The position numbers and the translations under genes were made by a program. Shown here piece after piece: positions 14,395 through 23,058 of a stretch of DNA of 64,000 nucleotides. A model generated the notes under the pieces. It saw nothing but the letters and a program-made list of their open reading frames with translations, was not told the origin of the DNA and did not search any database. Numbering within the stretch: the first letter of the stretch is position 1; each line of letters starts with the position of its first letter. The stretch lies in contig NZ_JAKOGG010000007.1 in assembly GCF_022321485.1 (NCBI RefSeq), forward strand, positions 104,042 through 168,041, given 5' to 3'. This DNA is from Shewanella electrica. GTDB lineage: Bacteria > Pseudomonadota > Gammaproteobacteria > Enterobacterales > Shewanellaceae.

Positions 14395-17190
14395 ATGTTT
14401 AAGCAAACCTATCTAGCGAGTGCCGTACTGTTGGCGTTATCTAGTCACGTTGCCTTTGCAGCTGAAGATGATGCAGCGAAAAAAGAACAACAAGCTACCG
14501 ATGATATGGAAGTTATTGAAGTCGTCGGTATTCGAAGCAGTTTAAACAAAGCGGTCAACCTTAAGCGTCAAAACGTGCAAGTGGTTGACGCCATCGTCGC
14601 CGAAGATATCGGTAAATTCCCTGATAACAACGTGGTTGAAGCGCTACAGCGTGTGACCGGCGTGCAGGTAACAGACCGTGCATCAGGTGAAGTTAACACT
14701 GTAACCATCCGTGGTTTGACTGACGTAACGACCACTATTAATGGTCGCGAGATGTTTACCGCAGCAGGCCGCACATTGGCGGTAGCAGATATTCCTGCTG
14801 CGTTGTTGGAAACCGTTGAAGTCTATAAAACCCGTTCCGCCAACCAACTAGAAAGTGGTATCGCAGGCCAATTAGATGTGCGTACACAACGCCCATTTAA
14901 CTTTGAAGGTTCAAAGTTTGTTTTTAACGCCCGCGGCGTATATCAAGATCAAGCCGAAAAAACGGACCCAATCGTCAGTGCGCTAGCCAGTACCCGTTGG
15001 GATAGTTCAATTGGTGAAATCGGCGCGTTGCTGAACGTATCTTACACTCGCACTAACTATCGTGACCAAAGCGCTACTCCGGGGGCTTTTGTGCCATTCC
15101 GCGCTGATAACCTAGAGCGCATGTTTCCTACCGATGATAATGGCAATACTGTGTGGGATTGGACGCCAGGCTTGGAACACGGTTTAAGCACTGCGCCGGG
15201 GTCAACAATCACCAATGCGCAGACCGGCGAAGTCGCTGAATACATTCTGTCGCGTGATGCGGTGTTCCAAAGTGACTATACCGGTAAGCGTGAACGCCCA
15301 GCGGTGAACTTGTCGCTGCAATGGGCACCGAATGATTACTCCGAATATCTGTTTGAAGGTTTCTACAACGGTTATCGCAACGAAAGTTTTAACAACTTGC
15401 TGTTCTCTTTTGCTGATTGGTGGGGCGCTCCAAGCAGTCAATATCCGGATCTCTATGAGGGTACCAACGTGGTGCACTCTCGTGGTTTAGGCGCGCCATA
15501 TTCATTCACCTCAGGTGACTTAACCAAAAGCCAGACTGATAGCTACATGTTTGCTTTGGGTGGTAAATGGGATTTAGATGCCAACACCACTATCAAGTCA
15601 GAAGTGGTTTATCAGACCAGTGAATATAAAACTGAATTTTTAGCCATGCGTACCGACACTGTGCTGCCATATTTGGACGTTAATTTTAACGAAAAAGATG
15701 GCACGCTAGGATGGGATGTATTGACTGGCGAAGGTGGTGAATCGGTTGATTTAACCAATGCAGCGATGTGGAACACCGCGCAGATGTATGACAACGGCGG
15801 CAAAGCCAAAGGTGATGCACTGACCTTTACCCTAGATGCAGATCTGTATCTGGACTGGGGGATCTTCACTAAAGCTAAAGCAGGGGTACGTTATGACCTC
15901 CGTACCGCAGAAGACTACACTCGCGGCATCGATGGCTATAACCAGCAGAACTTGGCAACCCTTGACCCAAGTATGCTGCATACCAATAGCGGTTTCTTCG
16001 ATGGTGAAGCCAATATTCCAAGCTCTTGGGTCACCATCAATGGTCACTCCTTATGGAATAACCGCGAAGCTTACCGTGAGTTATATGGGTTCTACGCCAC
16101 CGAAGCACAGGCTGCCAAATTAAACCTGAAACAGACGTTTGATATTGAGCAAACCACTTTGTCAGCTTATGCGCAAAGTGACTTTGAAACCGAATTGTTT
16201 GGCAAACGTTTAGATGGTCAAATTGGTGTGCGTTACTCACATGCCAAAGCCGACATGACCTTCTTTGATGTTGATGCACCGATTGGACAGATTATCTCTG
16301 AAGATGCCACCAACAGCAGCAGTAAATTCCTGCCAAACTTGGTGGTGCGTTATCACTTAACCGATGATTTGCTGGCTCGTTTTGCTTATACCGAAACTTT
16401 GCGTCGTCCTAACTTTGACCAACTGAACAGCTTTGTGCGCTATTTCGATGATGTCACTAATATCGGTTATGGCACGGGCAGTGGTGGTAACAAAGATCTG
16501 AAGCCGATTGAATCGAAAAACTACGACTTCTCGTTGGAATACTACTTCGGCAAAGGCAGCTCTATTTACGGGACTTACTTCTACCGTGACATCGAAGGCT
16601 TCGTATATAGCTCACTGCGTCGCGTAATGCATGAAAACGATGAAGGCGTGATGTATCCATACATCGTCGGCATGCCAGACAACTCATCCAACGGTGTGCT
16701 GAAAGGCGTTGAAGTGGGTGGCGTTTATTTTCTTGAAAATGTGCCTAACTGGCTCGATGGCTTAGGTCTTCAAGCGAGTGCGACCTTCTTGGACTCATCA
16801 CAAGATCTGCCTAACTACGAGGCTGATGGTACTCTGAATGGCTACAGCACCCGTGATATCTTCGGTGTGTCTGACTCTTCATACAGCGCAGTATTGATTT
16901 ATGAGAAAGAGTCTTTCAGTACCCGTCTGTCATATGTATGGCGTGATGCATTCTTGAATGGTTACGACTCAGGCTCATTTGCTAACCCACGTGGTGTCTA
17001 CCGCCGTCCGGAAAAGAGCTTGGACTTCCAGTTTAGCTACAACGTGACTGATGATTTAGTGGTGACTTTCGATGCCACTAACATCACTAACGAGAAGTTC
17101 CAAGAATACTATGAAGACCAAGATGTGTTTAACGCGGGCACAGCGATTTACAGTCGCACTTATGGTTTAGGTATTCGTTATTCCATGTAA
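14395..17190 (+). CDS. TonB-dependent receptor 3 for arabino-oligosaccharides
   Basis: Third paralogue, 931 residues from the ATG at 14395. An 18-residue upstream extension is rejected because ACTACCGGAG and the signal peptide fix this start. The TonB-box-like MEVIEVVG and the plug are again close to those of receptors 1 and 2. The barrel is the most divergent. Unlike its sisters it ends in RYSM: the last residue is Met, where outer-membrane barrels normally have Phe or another aromatic residue for Bam-dependent insertion. The reading frame is otherwise intact, so this may be a tolerated change or an early sign of decay. Confidence 0.9.
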   Translation: MFKQTYLASAVLLALSSHVAFAAEDDAAKKEQQATDDMEVIEVVGIRSSLNKAVNLKRQNVQVVDAIVAEDIGKFPDNNVVEALQRVTGVQVTDRASGEVNTVTIRGLTDVTTTINGREMFTAAGRTLAVADIPAALLETVEVYKTRSANQLESGIAGQLDVRTQRPFNFEGSKFVFNARGVYQDQAEKTDPIVSALASTRWDSSIGEIGALLNVSYTRTNYRDQSATPGAFVPFRADNLERMFPTDDNGNTVWDWTPGLEHGLSTAPGSTITNAQTGEVAEYILSRDAVFQSDYTGKRERPAVNLSLQWAPNDYSEYLFEGFYNGYRNESFNNLLFSFADWWGAPSSQYPDLYEGTNVVHSRGLGAPYSFTSGDLTKSQTDSYMFALGGKWDLDANTTIKSEVVYQTSEYKTEFLAMRTDTVLPYLDVNFNEKDGTLGWDVLTGEGGESVDLTNAAMWNTAQMYDNGGKAKGDALTFTLDADLYLDWGIFTKAKAGVRYDLRTAEDYTRGIDGYNQQNLATLDPSMLHTNSGFFDGEANIPSSWVTINGHSLWNNREAYRELYGFYATEAQAAKLNLKQTFDIEQTTLSAYAQSDFETELFGKRLDGQIGVRYSHAKADMTFFDVDAPIGQIISEDATNSSSKFLPNLVVRYHLTDDLLARFAYTETLRRPNFDQLNSFVRYFDDVTNIGYGTGSGGNKDLKPIESKNYDFSLEYYFGKGSSIYGTYFYRDIEGFVYSSLRRVMHENDEGVMYPYIVGMPDNSSNGVLKGVEVGGVYFLENVPNWLDGLGLQASATFLDSSQDLPNYEADGTLNGYSTRDIFGVSDSSYSAVLIYEKESFSTRLSYVWRDAFLNGYDSGSFANPRGVYRRPEKSLDFQFSYNVTDDLVVTFDATNITNEKFQEYYEDQDVFNAGTAIYSRTYGLGIRYSM

Positions 17191-17220
17191 TTGAGTTTTA
17201 GTTGCACATTTCCCCAGTCA

Positions 17221-17243
17221 AGCCCCGCATTGCGGGGCTTTTT
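17221..17243 (+). terminator. Terminator after receptor 3
   Basis: AGCCCCGC/GCGGGGCT stem with a three-base loop followed by TTTT, 30 bases past the stop codon. Confidence 0.9.
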
Positions 17244-17348
17244 ACTGCGAGAAACAAATGCTGTAGTTGATTCACTTATAAAGCATTTCGCTGATATGTG
17301 AACAATGTGGCAAACCCACGGGATAAGCACGATAAAGCATTGTCTTTC

Positions 17349-17363
17349 AATTGGTATGATAAT
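17349..17363. promoter_or_regulatory. Putative arabinose-regulator operator (symporter-GH127)
   Basis: AATTGGTATGATAAT. Its reverse complement ATTATCATACCAATT matches the receptor sites in ATCATAC-AAT with one difference. It lies about 140 bases before the symporter gene. Confidence 0.5.
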
Positions 17364-17504
17364 AGTATTTAAAGATTGCTAATGCTTCTTGATATCTGCT
17401 AGATTTCGGCAGTTATGCAGAACACTGAGGAACCAGCAGTGGTACTATAAGCGCCCTGTTTATGGTGAGCTGTCCTTGGACAAAGTCAGAATGGAAGAGT
17501 AATC

Positions 17505-18914
17505 ATGAGTTCATTCAAGTTGTCAACGTTTGAGAAGGTCGGATTTGGTGCTGGTGATATGGCGGTTAACGTCGTTATCTCGTCATTCTTCCTGATTATC
17601 TCTTATTTTTATACTGATATATTTGGCCTTAAACCTACTGACATGGGTTTAATGTTCCTGATTGTACGTATTCTGGACGGTATTGCCGATCCAATTATGG
17701 GTACTATCACAGATAAGGTAACCACCCGTTGGGGACGTTATCGCCCATATTTGGCGTTTTTATCTGTACCTTTTGGGGTGTCAATCTTCCTGACGTTCAG
17801 CACGCCGGACTTAGATTATAACCTGAAGCTGGCGTACGCCTACGCGACCTACATGCTGGTGACGCTGATGTTTACCGGCGTGACCATTCCGTATATTTCA
17901 CTGATTGGTGTGTTGACCGATGACCCGAAAGAGCGTCTGTCTGCCAACGGCTATCGGTTGTTCTTCGCCAAAATTGCCGCCTTTATGGTCTCTATCGTGG
18001 TGCCAAAATTGGCCGACTGGAGCTACTGGGAAGGTGATAAAGCCCTTGGCTATAAAATGTCGATGGGCGCCATGGCAATTCTCGGTATCGCGCTGTTATT
18101 GTTCTGTTTCTTCTCGACTAAAGAACGTTTAGAACACCACGTTGATCCAAAATCTATCTGGACTCAAATGAAGTTCTTGGTCAAAAACGACCAGATGATG
18201 ATTCTATGCGGCGTGTGTTTGTTGGGCACCATTGGCTACGTTATCCGTAACTCGGTAGCGATGTACTATGCCAAATACTATCTAAACACAGATCAAGGCT
18301 ATTTCCTTGGTACTGGCGTGCTCGCAGCGATTTTGGCTATGGTTGCCTCCACGTGGATCACCAAACGTTTCTGTAAGCTCAAGTTGTTCCGCTATAGCCA
18401 AATGGCGGTCGGTGTGATCAGTGTAGCGATGTTCTACTTGGTCAGCGGCCCAGATGACGTTGTGCTGGCGTTTGTACTGTATTTCTTGCTGTCGTTTGTG
18501 GTGGATTTGCATGCGCCTGTGTTCTGGTCAGCCATTGTTGAAGCGGTAGACTACGGCGAAGTAAAAACCGGTGAGCGTGTGGCAGGTTTGGCCTTTGGTG
18601 GTATCTCATTCTTCCAGAAAGCCGGTATGGGCGTTGCTGGTGCTGTGGTCGGTGTATTGTTGACCTACTACGGTTATGAAGCTGACACCGTACAAAGTGA
18701 AACGTCACTGCTGGGTATTACCCTGATGCTGACGGTTATTCCGGGCGTGTTCCACTTCATCAACGGCTCATTGATGATGAAATATCACATCACCGATGAA
18801 GAATACCGTGAGCTGGCAACCCAATTAGATATGGACGTTGATACGTCAGAACTGGAAACCTCGACAGTGCCACCAAGCACTGATAATGCCAATCTGGTTA
18901 CAGGAGCTAAGTAA
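17505..18914 (+). CDS. GPH-family sugar:cation symporter
   Basis: Inner-membrane carrier of 469 residues with about 12 hydrophobic segments, of the glycoside-pentoside-hexuronide:cation symporter family in the major facilitator superfamily. The N-terminal FEKVGFGAGDMAVN and the loop RIDG-like ILDGIADPIMGTITDK followed by RWGRYRPYL are characteristic of this family. In this setting it probably imports arabinose or short arabino-oligosaccharides from the periplasm with H+ or Na+. A GGAAGAG site lies five bases before the ATG. The GH127 gene follows 110 bases later without a terminator, so the two are probably one operon. Confidence 0.88.
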   Translation: MSSFKLSTFEKVGFGAGDMAVNVVISSFFLIISYFYTDIFGLKPTDMGLMFLIVRILDGIADPIMGTITDKVTTRWGRYRPYLAFLSVPFGVSIFLTFSTPDLDYNLKLAYAYATYMLVTLMFTGVTIPYISLIGVLTDDPKERLSANGYRLFFAKIAAFMVSIVVPKLADWSYWEGDKALGYKMSMGAMAILGIALLLFCFFSTKERLEHHVDPKSIWTQMKFLVKNDQMMILCGVCLLGTIGYVIRNSVAMYYAKYYLNTDQGYFLGTGVLAAILAMVASTWITKRFCKLKLFRYSQMAVGVISVAMFYLVSGPDDVVLAFVLYFLLSFVVDLHAPVFWSAIVEAVDYGEVKTGERVAGLAFGGISFFQKAGMGVAGAVVGVLLTYYGYEADTVQSETSLLGITLMLTVIPGVFHFINGSLMMKYHITDEEYRELATQLDMDVDTSELETSTVPPSTDNANLVTGAK

Positions 18915-18917
18915 CAC

Positions 18918-19028
18918 ATGATGAATTGCTACGAGCCGATTCGGAACTCTGAGCGTCACTGTATTATTCAACTCAATAACTACCATGAGGCCGGGATGCC
19001 AGTGTTTGGCACTCTCGGACACGCATGA
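18918..19028 (+). CDS. Possible 36-residue ORF coupled to GH127
   Basis: Open frame of 36 codons between the symporter and GH127 genes, beginning with two ATGs. Its TGA overlaps the GH127 ATG (ATGA), the classic arrangement for translational coupling. An AGGAG sequence lies 11 bases before the first ATG, inside the end of the symporter gene. The peptide has two Cys and several His but no signal peptide or membrane segment. The GH127 gene itself has no clear ribosome binding site, which makes coupling plausible. Function unknown; it may simply be a leader. Confidence 0.35.
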   Translation: MMNCYEPIRNSERHCIIQLNNYHEAGMPVFGTLGHA

Positions 19029-21427
19029 ACCGTCCACAAGCTGCCCGTATCGGGCGGCTTGTGTCACCATTAGCGTTAGCGGTTGCTTTAGCCACTAGCG
19101 CTAATGTGCAAGCGATGGACCTGTTCTCTCTTGAGCAGGTTCGCTTGACCTCCGGTAGTCCTTTCTCTCACGCGCAACAAACCAACATTCGCTACATCGA
19201 ACAACTGCAGCCAGACAAACTACTGTCGCCGTTTTTACGTGAAGCGGGCTTGCCAGTAAAAGCAGAATCGTACGGCAACTGGGAAAACACCGGTTTAGAT
19301 GGTCACATCGGCGGTCATTATCTGTCGGCATTGAGTTTGGCATATGAAGCTACTGGCGATGCCGAGATGAAGCGCCGCCTTGACTATATGATCAATGAAC
19401 TGCGCCGTGCTCAGTTGAAAAACGGTAACGGTTACGTTGGTGGTATTCCCGGCGGTATGCAGATGTGGGCTGATATCAAGGCGGGCAAAATCAAAGCCGA
19501 CTTGTTTAGCCTCAACGACCATTGGGTGCCTTGGTACAACATCCACAAAACCTTTGCCGGTATTCGTGATGCCTATCAGCTAGGCCACAACGAGTTAGCC
19601 AAAGTGATGTTGGTTGACTTAGGTAAATGGGCGAAGGATTTAGTGGCGCACTTGAGTGATGAGCAGATCCAAACCATGTTGATCTCTGAACATGGCGGTA
19701 TGAACGAAGTGTTTGCCGACATGTATCAGATTACCGGCGATAAGGACTATCTCAAGTTAGCAGAGCAGTTCTCGCAAAAGATTATTCTTGACCCATTGCT
19801 GAAGCATGAAGACAAGCTCAATGGCTTACATGCCAATACCCAGATCCCCAAAGTGATTGGTTATCTGCGGGTCAGCGAAGAGGAACATAAACAAGATTGG
19901 CACGACGCGGCCGAGTTCTTCTGGGAAACGGTGACCAAACATCGTTCCGTGTCGATTGGCGGTAACAGTGTGCGTGAGCACTTCCACGATTCAAAAGATT
20001 TCTCCAGCATGATGGAGGATGTGGAAGGGCCCGAAACCTGCAACACCTACAACATGCTCAAGCTCAGTAAAATGCTGTATCAAGAGAGCGGCGATAGCCG
20101 TTATCTCGACTTCTATGAGCGTGCTACCTTCAACCATATTTTATCATCGCAGAACCCAGACAATGGCGGCTTGGTGTACTTTACCGCTATGCGCCCCGGC
20201 CACTATCGCATGTACTCTAATGTGGATAAATCGATGTGGTGCTGTGTGGGCTCTGGCATTGAAAACCATAGCAAATATGGCGAGATGATTTATGCCCATG
20301 AGGACAACGAGCTACTGATAAACATGTTTATCGGCTCCACTCTCGATTGGGCAGAGCAGGGCTTAAGTGTCACCCAGAGCACCCATTTCCCTGATCAAAA
20401 TGCCATGACGCTGACCATAGATAAAGCGTCAGGCAAGGGCAAACAAGCGATCAGTATTCGTGTGCCGGCGTGGATGAACGGCGTGGCGCCACAACTGCTG
20501 CTTAACAGTAAAGTGGTAAAAGCAGAGCAACGTCGTGCTGGTTATCTAACGTTAGAGCGTAGTTGGCAAGCAGGCGACAAGCTGGAGTTTTCGTTCGGTG
20601 TCCAACCTACTTTGGAGCAACTGCCTGATGGCAGCAACTACTATTCTGTGCTTTATGGACCAGTAGTCTTGGCTTCTAAAGTGGAACCATTCGCCAATGA
20701 AAAGCTCGACTTTATCGCCAACGATAGTCGCATGGGGCACATTGCTGCTGGGCCAACTTGTCCACCAGATGCTCTACCTATCATGGTGGGTGAACCACAG
20801 AGCTTCTTGAAAGGCCTCAAACGTCTGCCGGGCGAGCATTTGGCATTTGAAGCAGAGCAGGGCGTTCGTGAAAAAGACCAGCCGAAAAAAATCGATCTGG
20901 TGCCGTTTTTCCGTATTCATGAAAGCCGCTACGAAGTGTATCTGCCGCAGATGTCCGTTGCTGAATATCCGCAGTTTATGGCAGAAGCCAGAGCCAAAGA
21001 GGCGGCGGCAGAACAGCTAGCGCAGCAAACCTTGGATAAGATTAATCCGGGTGAGCAGCAGCCAGAAGCCGAGCATAACTTTGCTGGTGAAGGTAGCCGT
21101 GCTGGGGTGAACAAAGGCGTGCATTGGCGTGATAGTAGCGACTGGTTTGCTTATGATTTAGCGGATAAGCAAGGCGAGGCGAAAACGCTGCGGATCACCT
21201 ATTTTGGTGGTGATGTGCATCGAACCTTCGACATTCTGCTTAACGACCAACTGCTGCAAACAGTAGAGATGAAAGAAGGTCATGGCGATAGCATGTATGA
21301 GGTTGATTATGCTATTCCAGCCAGTATGGTGAGCAAGCAGGGGTATCGCCTCAAGTTTGTGGCGAAACCAGGCTCCATCGCCGGTGGTATTTATGGGATC
21401 CGTTTGCTTAAGTCGACGGCTAAATAG
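19025..21427 (+). CDS. Exported GH127 beta-L-arabinofuranosidase
   Basis: Family GH127 enzyme of 800 residues, which removes beta-L-arabinofuranose from glycans such as hydroxyproline-linked or pectic arabino-oligosaccharides. The signature cysteines are visible: Cys339 in PETCNTYNML and the Cys406-Cys407 pair in MWCCVGSG. In the family a Zn-bound Cys is the nucleophile and a Glu the acid/base, and the Glu before Cys339 is a fit. The N-terminus is a signal peptide ending near VQA before MDL, which fixes the start despite a poor ribosome site. The catalytic (alpha/alpha)6 barrel is followed by beta domains and a C-terminal module (about 670-800) resembling the DUF4986/DUF6805-type domains found on these proteins. 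Export suggests processing in the periplasm. Confidence 0.9.
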   Translation: MNRPQAARIGRLVSPLALAVALATSANVQAMDLFSLEQVRLTSGSPFSHAQQTNIRYIEQLQPDKLLSPFLREAGLPVKAESYGNWENTGLDGHIGGHYLSALSLAYEATGDAEMKRRLDYMINELRRAQLKNGNGYVGGIPGGMQMWADIKAGKIKADLFSLNDHWVPWYNIHKTFAGIRDAYQLGHNELAKVMLVDLGKWAKDLVAHLSDEQIQTMLISEHGGMNEVFADMYQITGDKDYLKLAEQFSQKIILDPLLKHEDKLNGLHANTQIPKVIGYLRVSEEEHKQDWHDAAEFFWETVTKHRSVSIGGNSVREHFHDSKDFSSMMEDVEGPETCNTYNMLKLSKMLYQESGDSRYLDFYERATFNHILSSQNPDNGGLVYFTAMRPGHYRMYSNVDKSMWCCVGSGIENHSKYGEMIYAHEDNELLINMFIGSTLDWAEQGLSVTQSTHFPDQNAMTLTIDKASGKGKQAISIRVPAWMNGVAPQLLLNSKVVKAEQRRAGYLTLERSWQAGDKLEFSFGVQPTLEQLPDGSNYYSVLYGPVVLASKVEPFANEKLDFIANDSRMGHIAAGPTCPPDALPIMVGEPQSFLKGLKRLPGEHLAFEAEQGVREKDQPKKIDLVPFFRIHESRYEVYLPQMSVAEYPQFMAEARAKEAAAEQLAQQTLDKINPGEQQPEAEHNFAGEGSRAGVNKGVHWRDSSDWFAYDLADKQGEAKTLRITYFGGDVHRTFDILLNDQLLQTVEMKEGHGDSMYEVDYAIPASMVSKQGYRLKFVAKPGSIAGGIYGIRLLKSTAK

Positions 21428-21457
21428 CGTTAGTGATATGGCTTAGCCAACCCGTTT

Positions 21458-21486
21458 AAACAGCCTCGCTTATGCGGGGCTGTTTG
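21458..21486 (+). terminator. Terminator-like hairpin after GH127
   Basis: AACAGCCTCGC/GCGGGGCTGTT stem with a four-base loop; the T-run is short (TTTG). It lies about 30 bases past the stop codon. Confidence 0.7.
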
Positions 21487-21668
21487 TTATGCATGGTCAG
21501 GCAGCCAATGATGAGATTGGAGCAGATACGGTAATTGCCTCACACGTAGCGAAGCAAGCGGCATCTGCCGCATTATACCCTTATAGTTAAGAGACGGCAT
21601 CTTGCATTCGCAGTGTTTTGCCGCCTCTAATCACCGAGTTGACTAAGCATCACTGCGGTCATTGTGTG

Positions 21669-21705
21669 CATCATGCGATTGATGTAGCCGAGATTAAACA
21701 CTACA
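21669..21705. repeat. Dispersed repeat, degenerate copy 3
   Basis: Shares ATGCG-TTGAT near its left end and ATTAAACACTA near its right end with the copy at 28878-28933. The part after that is lost. Confidence 0.4.
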
Positions 21706-21748
21706 ACTTAGTCGTTACTATTTTTCGAAGATGCTGACGACACCAATG

Positions 21749-21773
21749 AAAAAGCCCCTGAGCAGGGGCTTTT
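21749..21773 (-). terminator. Terminator after the endo-arabinanase gene
   Basis: AGCCCCT/AGGGGCT stem with a four-base loop. On the minus strand it is followed by five T. It is 23 bases past the stop codon of the GH43 gene and could also act on the plus strand. Confidence 0.85.
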
Positions 21774-21796
21774 GCGTTGATCACCAAACAGATGGA

Positions 21797-22813
21797 CTAT
21801 TTCTCTAACACTGTGGTGTTTTTGTTGAGGTCGGCGGGATCAACCACTGGCCAATCGTTGTCCCACTTCATCTCGAGAATACGCAGTTTTTGCAGCGCAT
21901 TATCAGCTGTTTCATAAGCGTGGAACACTAAATAGTCTTTACCATCAAAGGTGTACGCTGCGTTATGGCCCAAGGCAACCCAATCTTTGTTACCTTTAAG
22001 TACCAGCGAACCGCCACCTTGCAGCATGTCATTGCCATTCTTATCTAGGTAAGGGCCTTGTACGTTTTTACTGCGGCCAACCATGATGTGATAGGTGCTG
22101 TCCATCTGGCGGCAGCACAGATCGAACGACACGAACAGATAGTAGTAGCCGTTTTTCTTGAAGATATAAGGTGCTTCAATCGCACCGTTGCCTGCTTCAC
22201 TGTCGGCTAAACTTACATCACGTGGACGCTTAGCAATGCTGTACCACTCTTGTGGCTCAGCCACTTTGGTCATACTGTTATCGAGCTTGACCAGCTTCAG
22301 ACCATCCCAAAATGAGCCAAAACTCATCCATGGTGTACCGTTGTCGTCTTCAACAATGGCTGGATCAATAGCGTTCCAATCATCGCGATTCGGTACTGAT
22401 TCGATCACAATGCCCTTATCTTCCCATTTGAAATCTGGCGATTTCGGGTCAAGGGTCTTATTGACGGTAACGCCAATGGCGGAGGTGTTTTTACCAAACG
22501 CAGAGATGGAGTAATACACATAAAATTTACCATCTTTGTGGTAAACGTCTGGTGCCCAAATGTGGCCATCAAAGCTTGGTGCCACACCTTTTGCCCAAGT
22601 CGGTTGATCCTGGAATACACGTCCCACCTTTTTCCAGTGTTTCATGTCTTTAGAGCTGTAATAGGTAATGCCTGGGCCAGTACTGAAGACGTAATAGGTG
22701 TCGCCTTCTTTAGCCATTACCGGGTCATGAACTTCTACTTGAGTTGCTTGTGCAATGTGGCTGATGCCTAATGCCATCACAGTGGCAGCGGCAAGTTTTG
22801 CTATCGCCTTCAT
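21797..22813 (-). CDS. Exported GH43 endo-1,5-alpha-L-arabinanase-type enzyme
   Basis: Single-domain GH43 protein of 338 residues from the ATG at 22813. AGGA eight bases before it and a signal peptide beginning there rule out the 40-residue upstream extension. Catalytic residues: base Asp30 in VEVHDPVM, the middle Asp in NAIDPAIVED and the acid Glu in GAIEAPY. The sequence pattern (WAPDVYHKDGKFYVYYS, LGHNAAYTF) is that of endo- or exo-arabinanases such as the Cellvibrio Arb43 type. It should cut the alpha-1,5-linked arabinan backbone in the periplasm. It has its own operator and terminator. Confidence 0.9.
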   Translation of the reverse strand: MKAIAKLAAATVMALGISHIAQATQVEVHDPVMAKEGDTYYVFSTGPGITYYSSKDMKHWKKVGRVFQDQPTWAKGVAPSFDGHIWAPDVYHKDGKFYVYYSISAFGKNTSAIGVTVNKTLDPKSPDFKWEDKGIVIESVPNRDDWNAIDPAIVEDDNGTPWMSFGSFWDGLKLVKLDNSMTKVAEPQEWYSIAKRPRDVSLADSEAGNGAIEAPYIFKKNGYYYLFVSFDLCCRQMDSTYHIMVGRSKNVQGPYLDKNGNDMLQGGGSLVLKGNKDWVALGHNAAYTFDGKDYLVFHAYETADNALQKLRILEMKWDNDWPVVDPADLNKNTTVLEK

Positions 22814-22882
22814 GAATCGTTTCCTATCAAATAATAATTCGTCCGAAACCTCAAATCCCCCAGCTCCGGATGGTAGCACATA

Positions 22883-22900
22883 AGTAATACAATAATAATT
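22883..22900. promoter_or_regulatory. Putative arabinose-regulator operator (GH43 arabinanase)
   Basis: AGTAATACAATAATAATT, aligning with the core TAATACAAT of the symmetric site at 2857-2875, 70-88 bases upstream of the gene. Confidence 0.5.
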
Positions 22901-23007
22901 ATTATGATGCATTACGCGATCTTGCTCTGCCATCGCGGTGGTTAGCGACGAAGGTGCAACTGCATCTTAACTGTTGTAGCTCGAGCGTCAAACTTTCTCA
23001 AATAGAA

Positions 23008-23035
23008 AAGAAAAAGGCCGTCGTGAGACGGCCTT
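23008..23035 (-). terminator. Terminator after the sodium:sugar symporter gene
   Basis: GGCCGTC/GACGGCC stem with a GTGA loop; on the minus strand it is followed by TTTTTC. It lies 25 bases past the symporter stop. Confidence 0.85.
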
Positions 23036-23058
23036 AGCAGTTAATCGCGCGATGCTGA

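Larger units (their letters stand above)
17191..17504. other. Gap between receptor 3 and the GPH symporter
   Basis: A 314-base stretch with the receptor 3 terminator and one ATACAA-type site in reverse orientation about 140 bases before the symporter start. I see no gene. Confidence 0.55.
21428..21796. other. Gap between GH127 and GH43 arabinanase genes
   Basis: 369 bases between converging genes. It holds one terminator for each side and a degenerate third copy of the dispersed repeat. No gene is seen. Confidence 0.55.
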
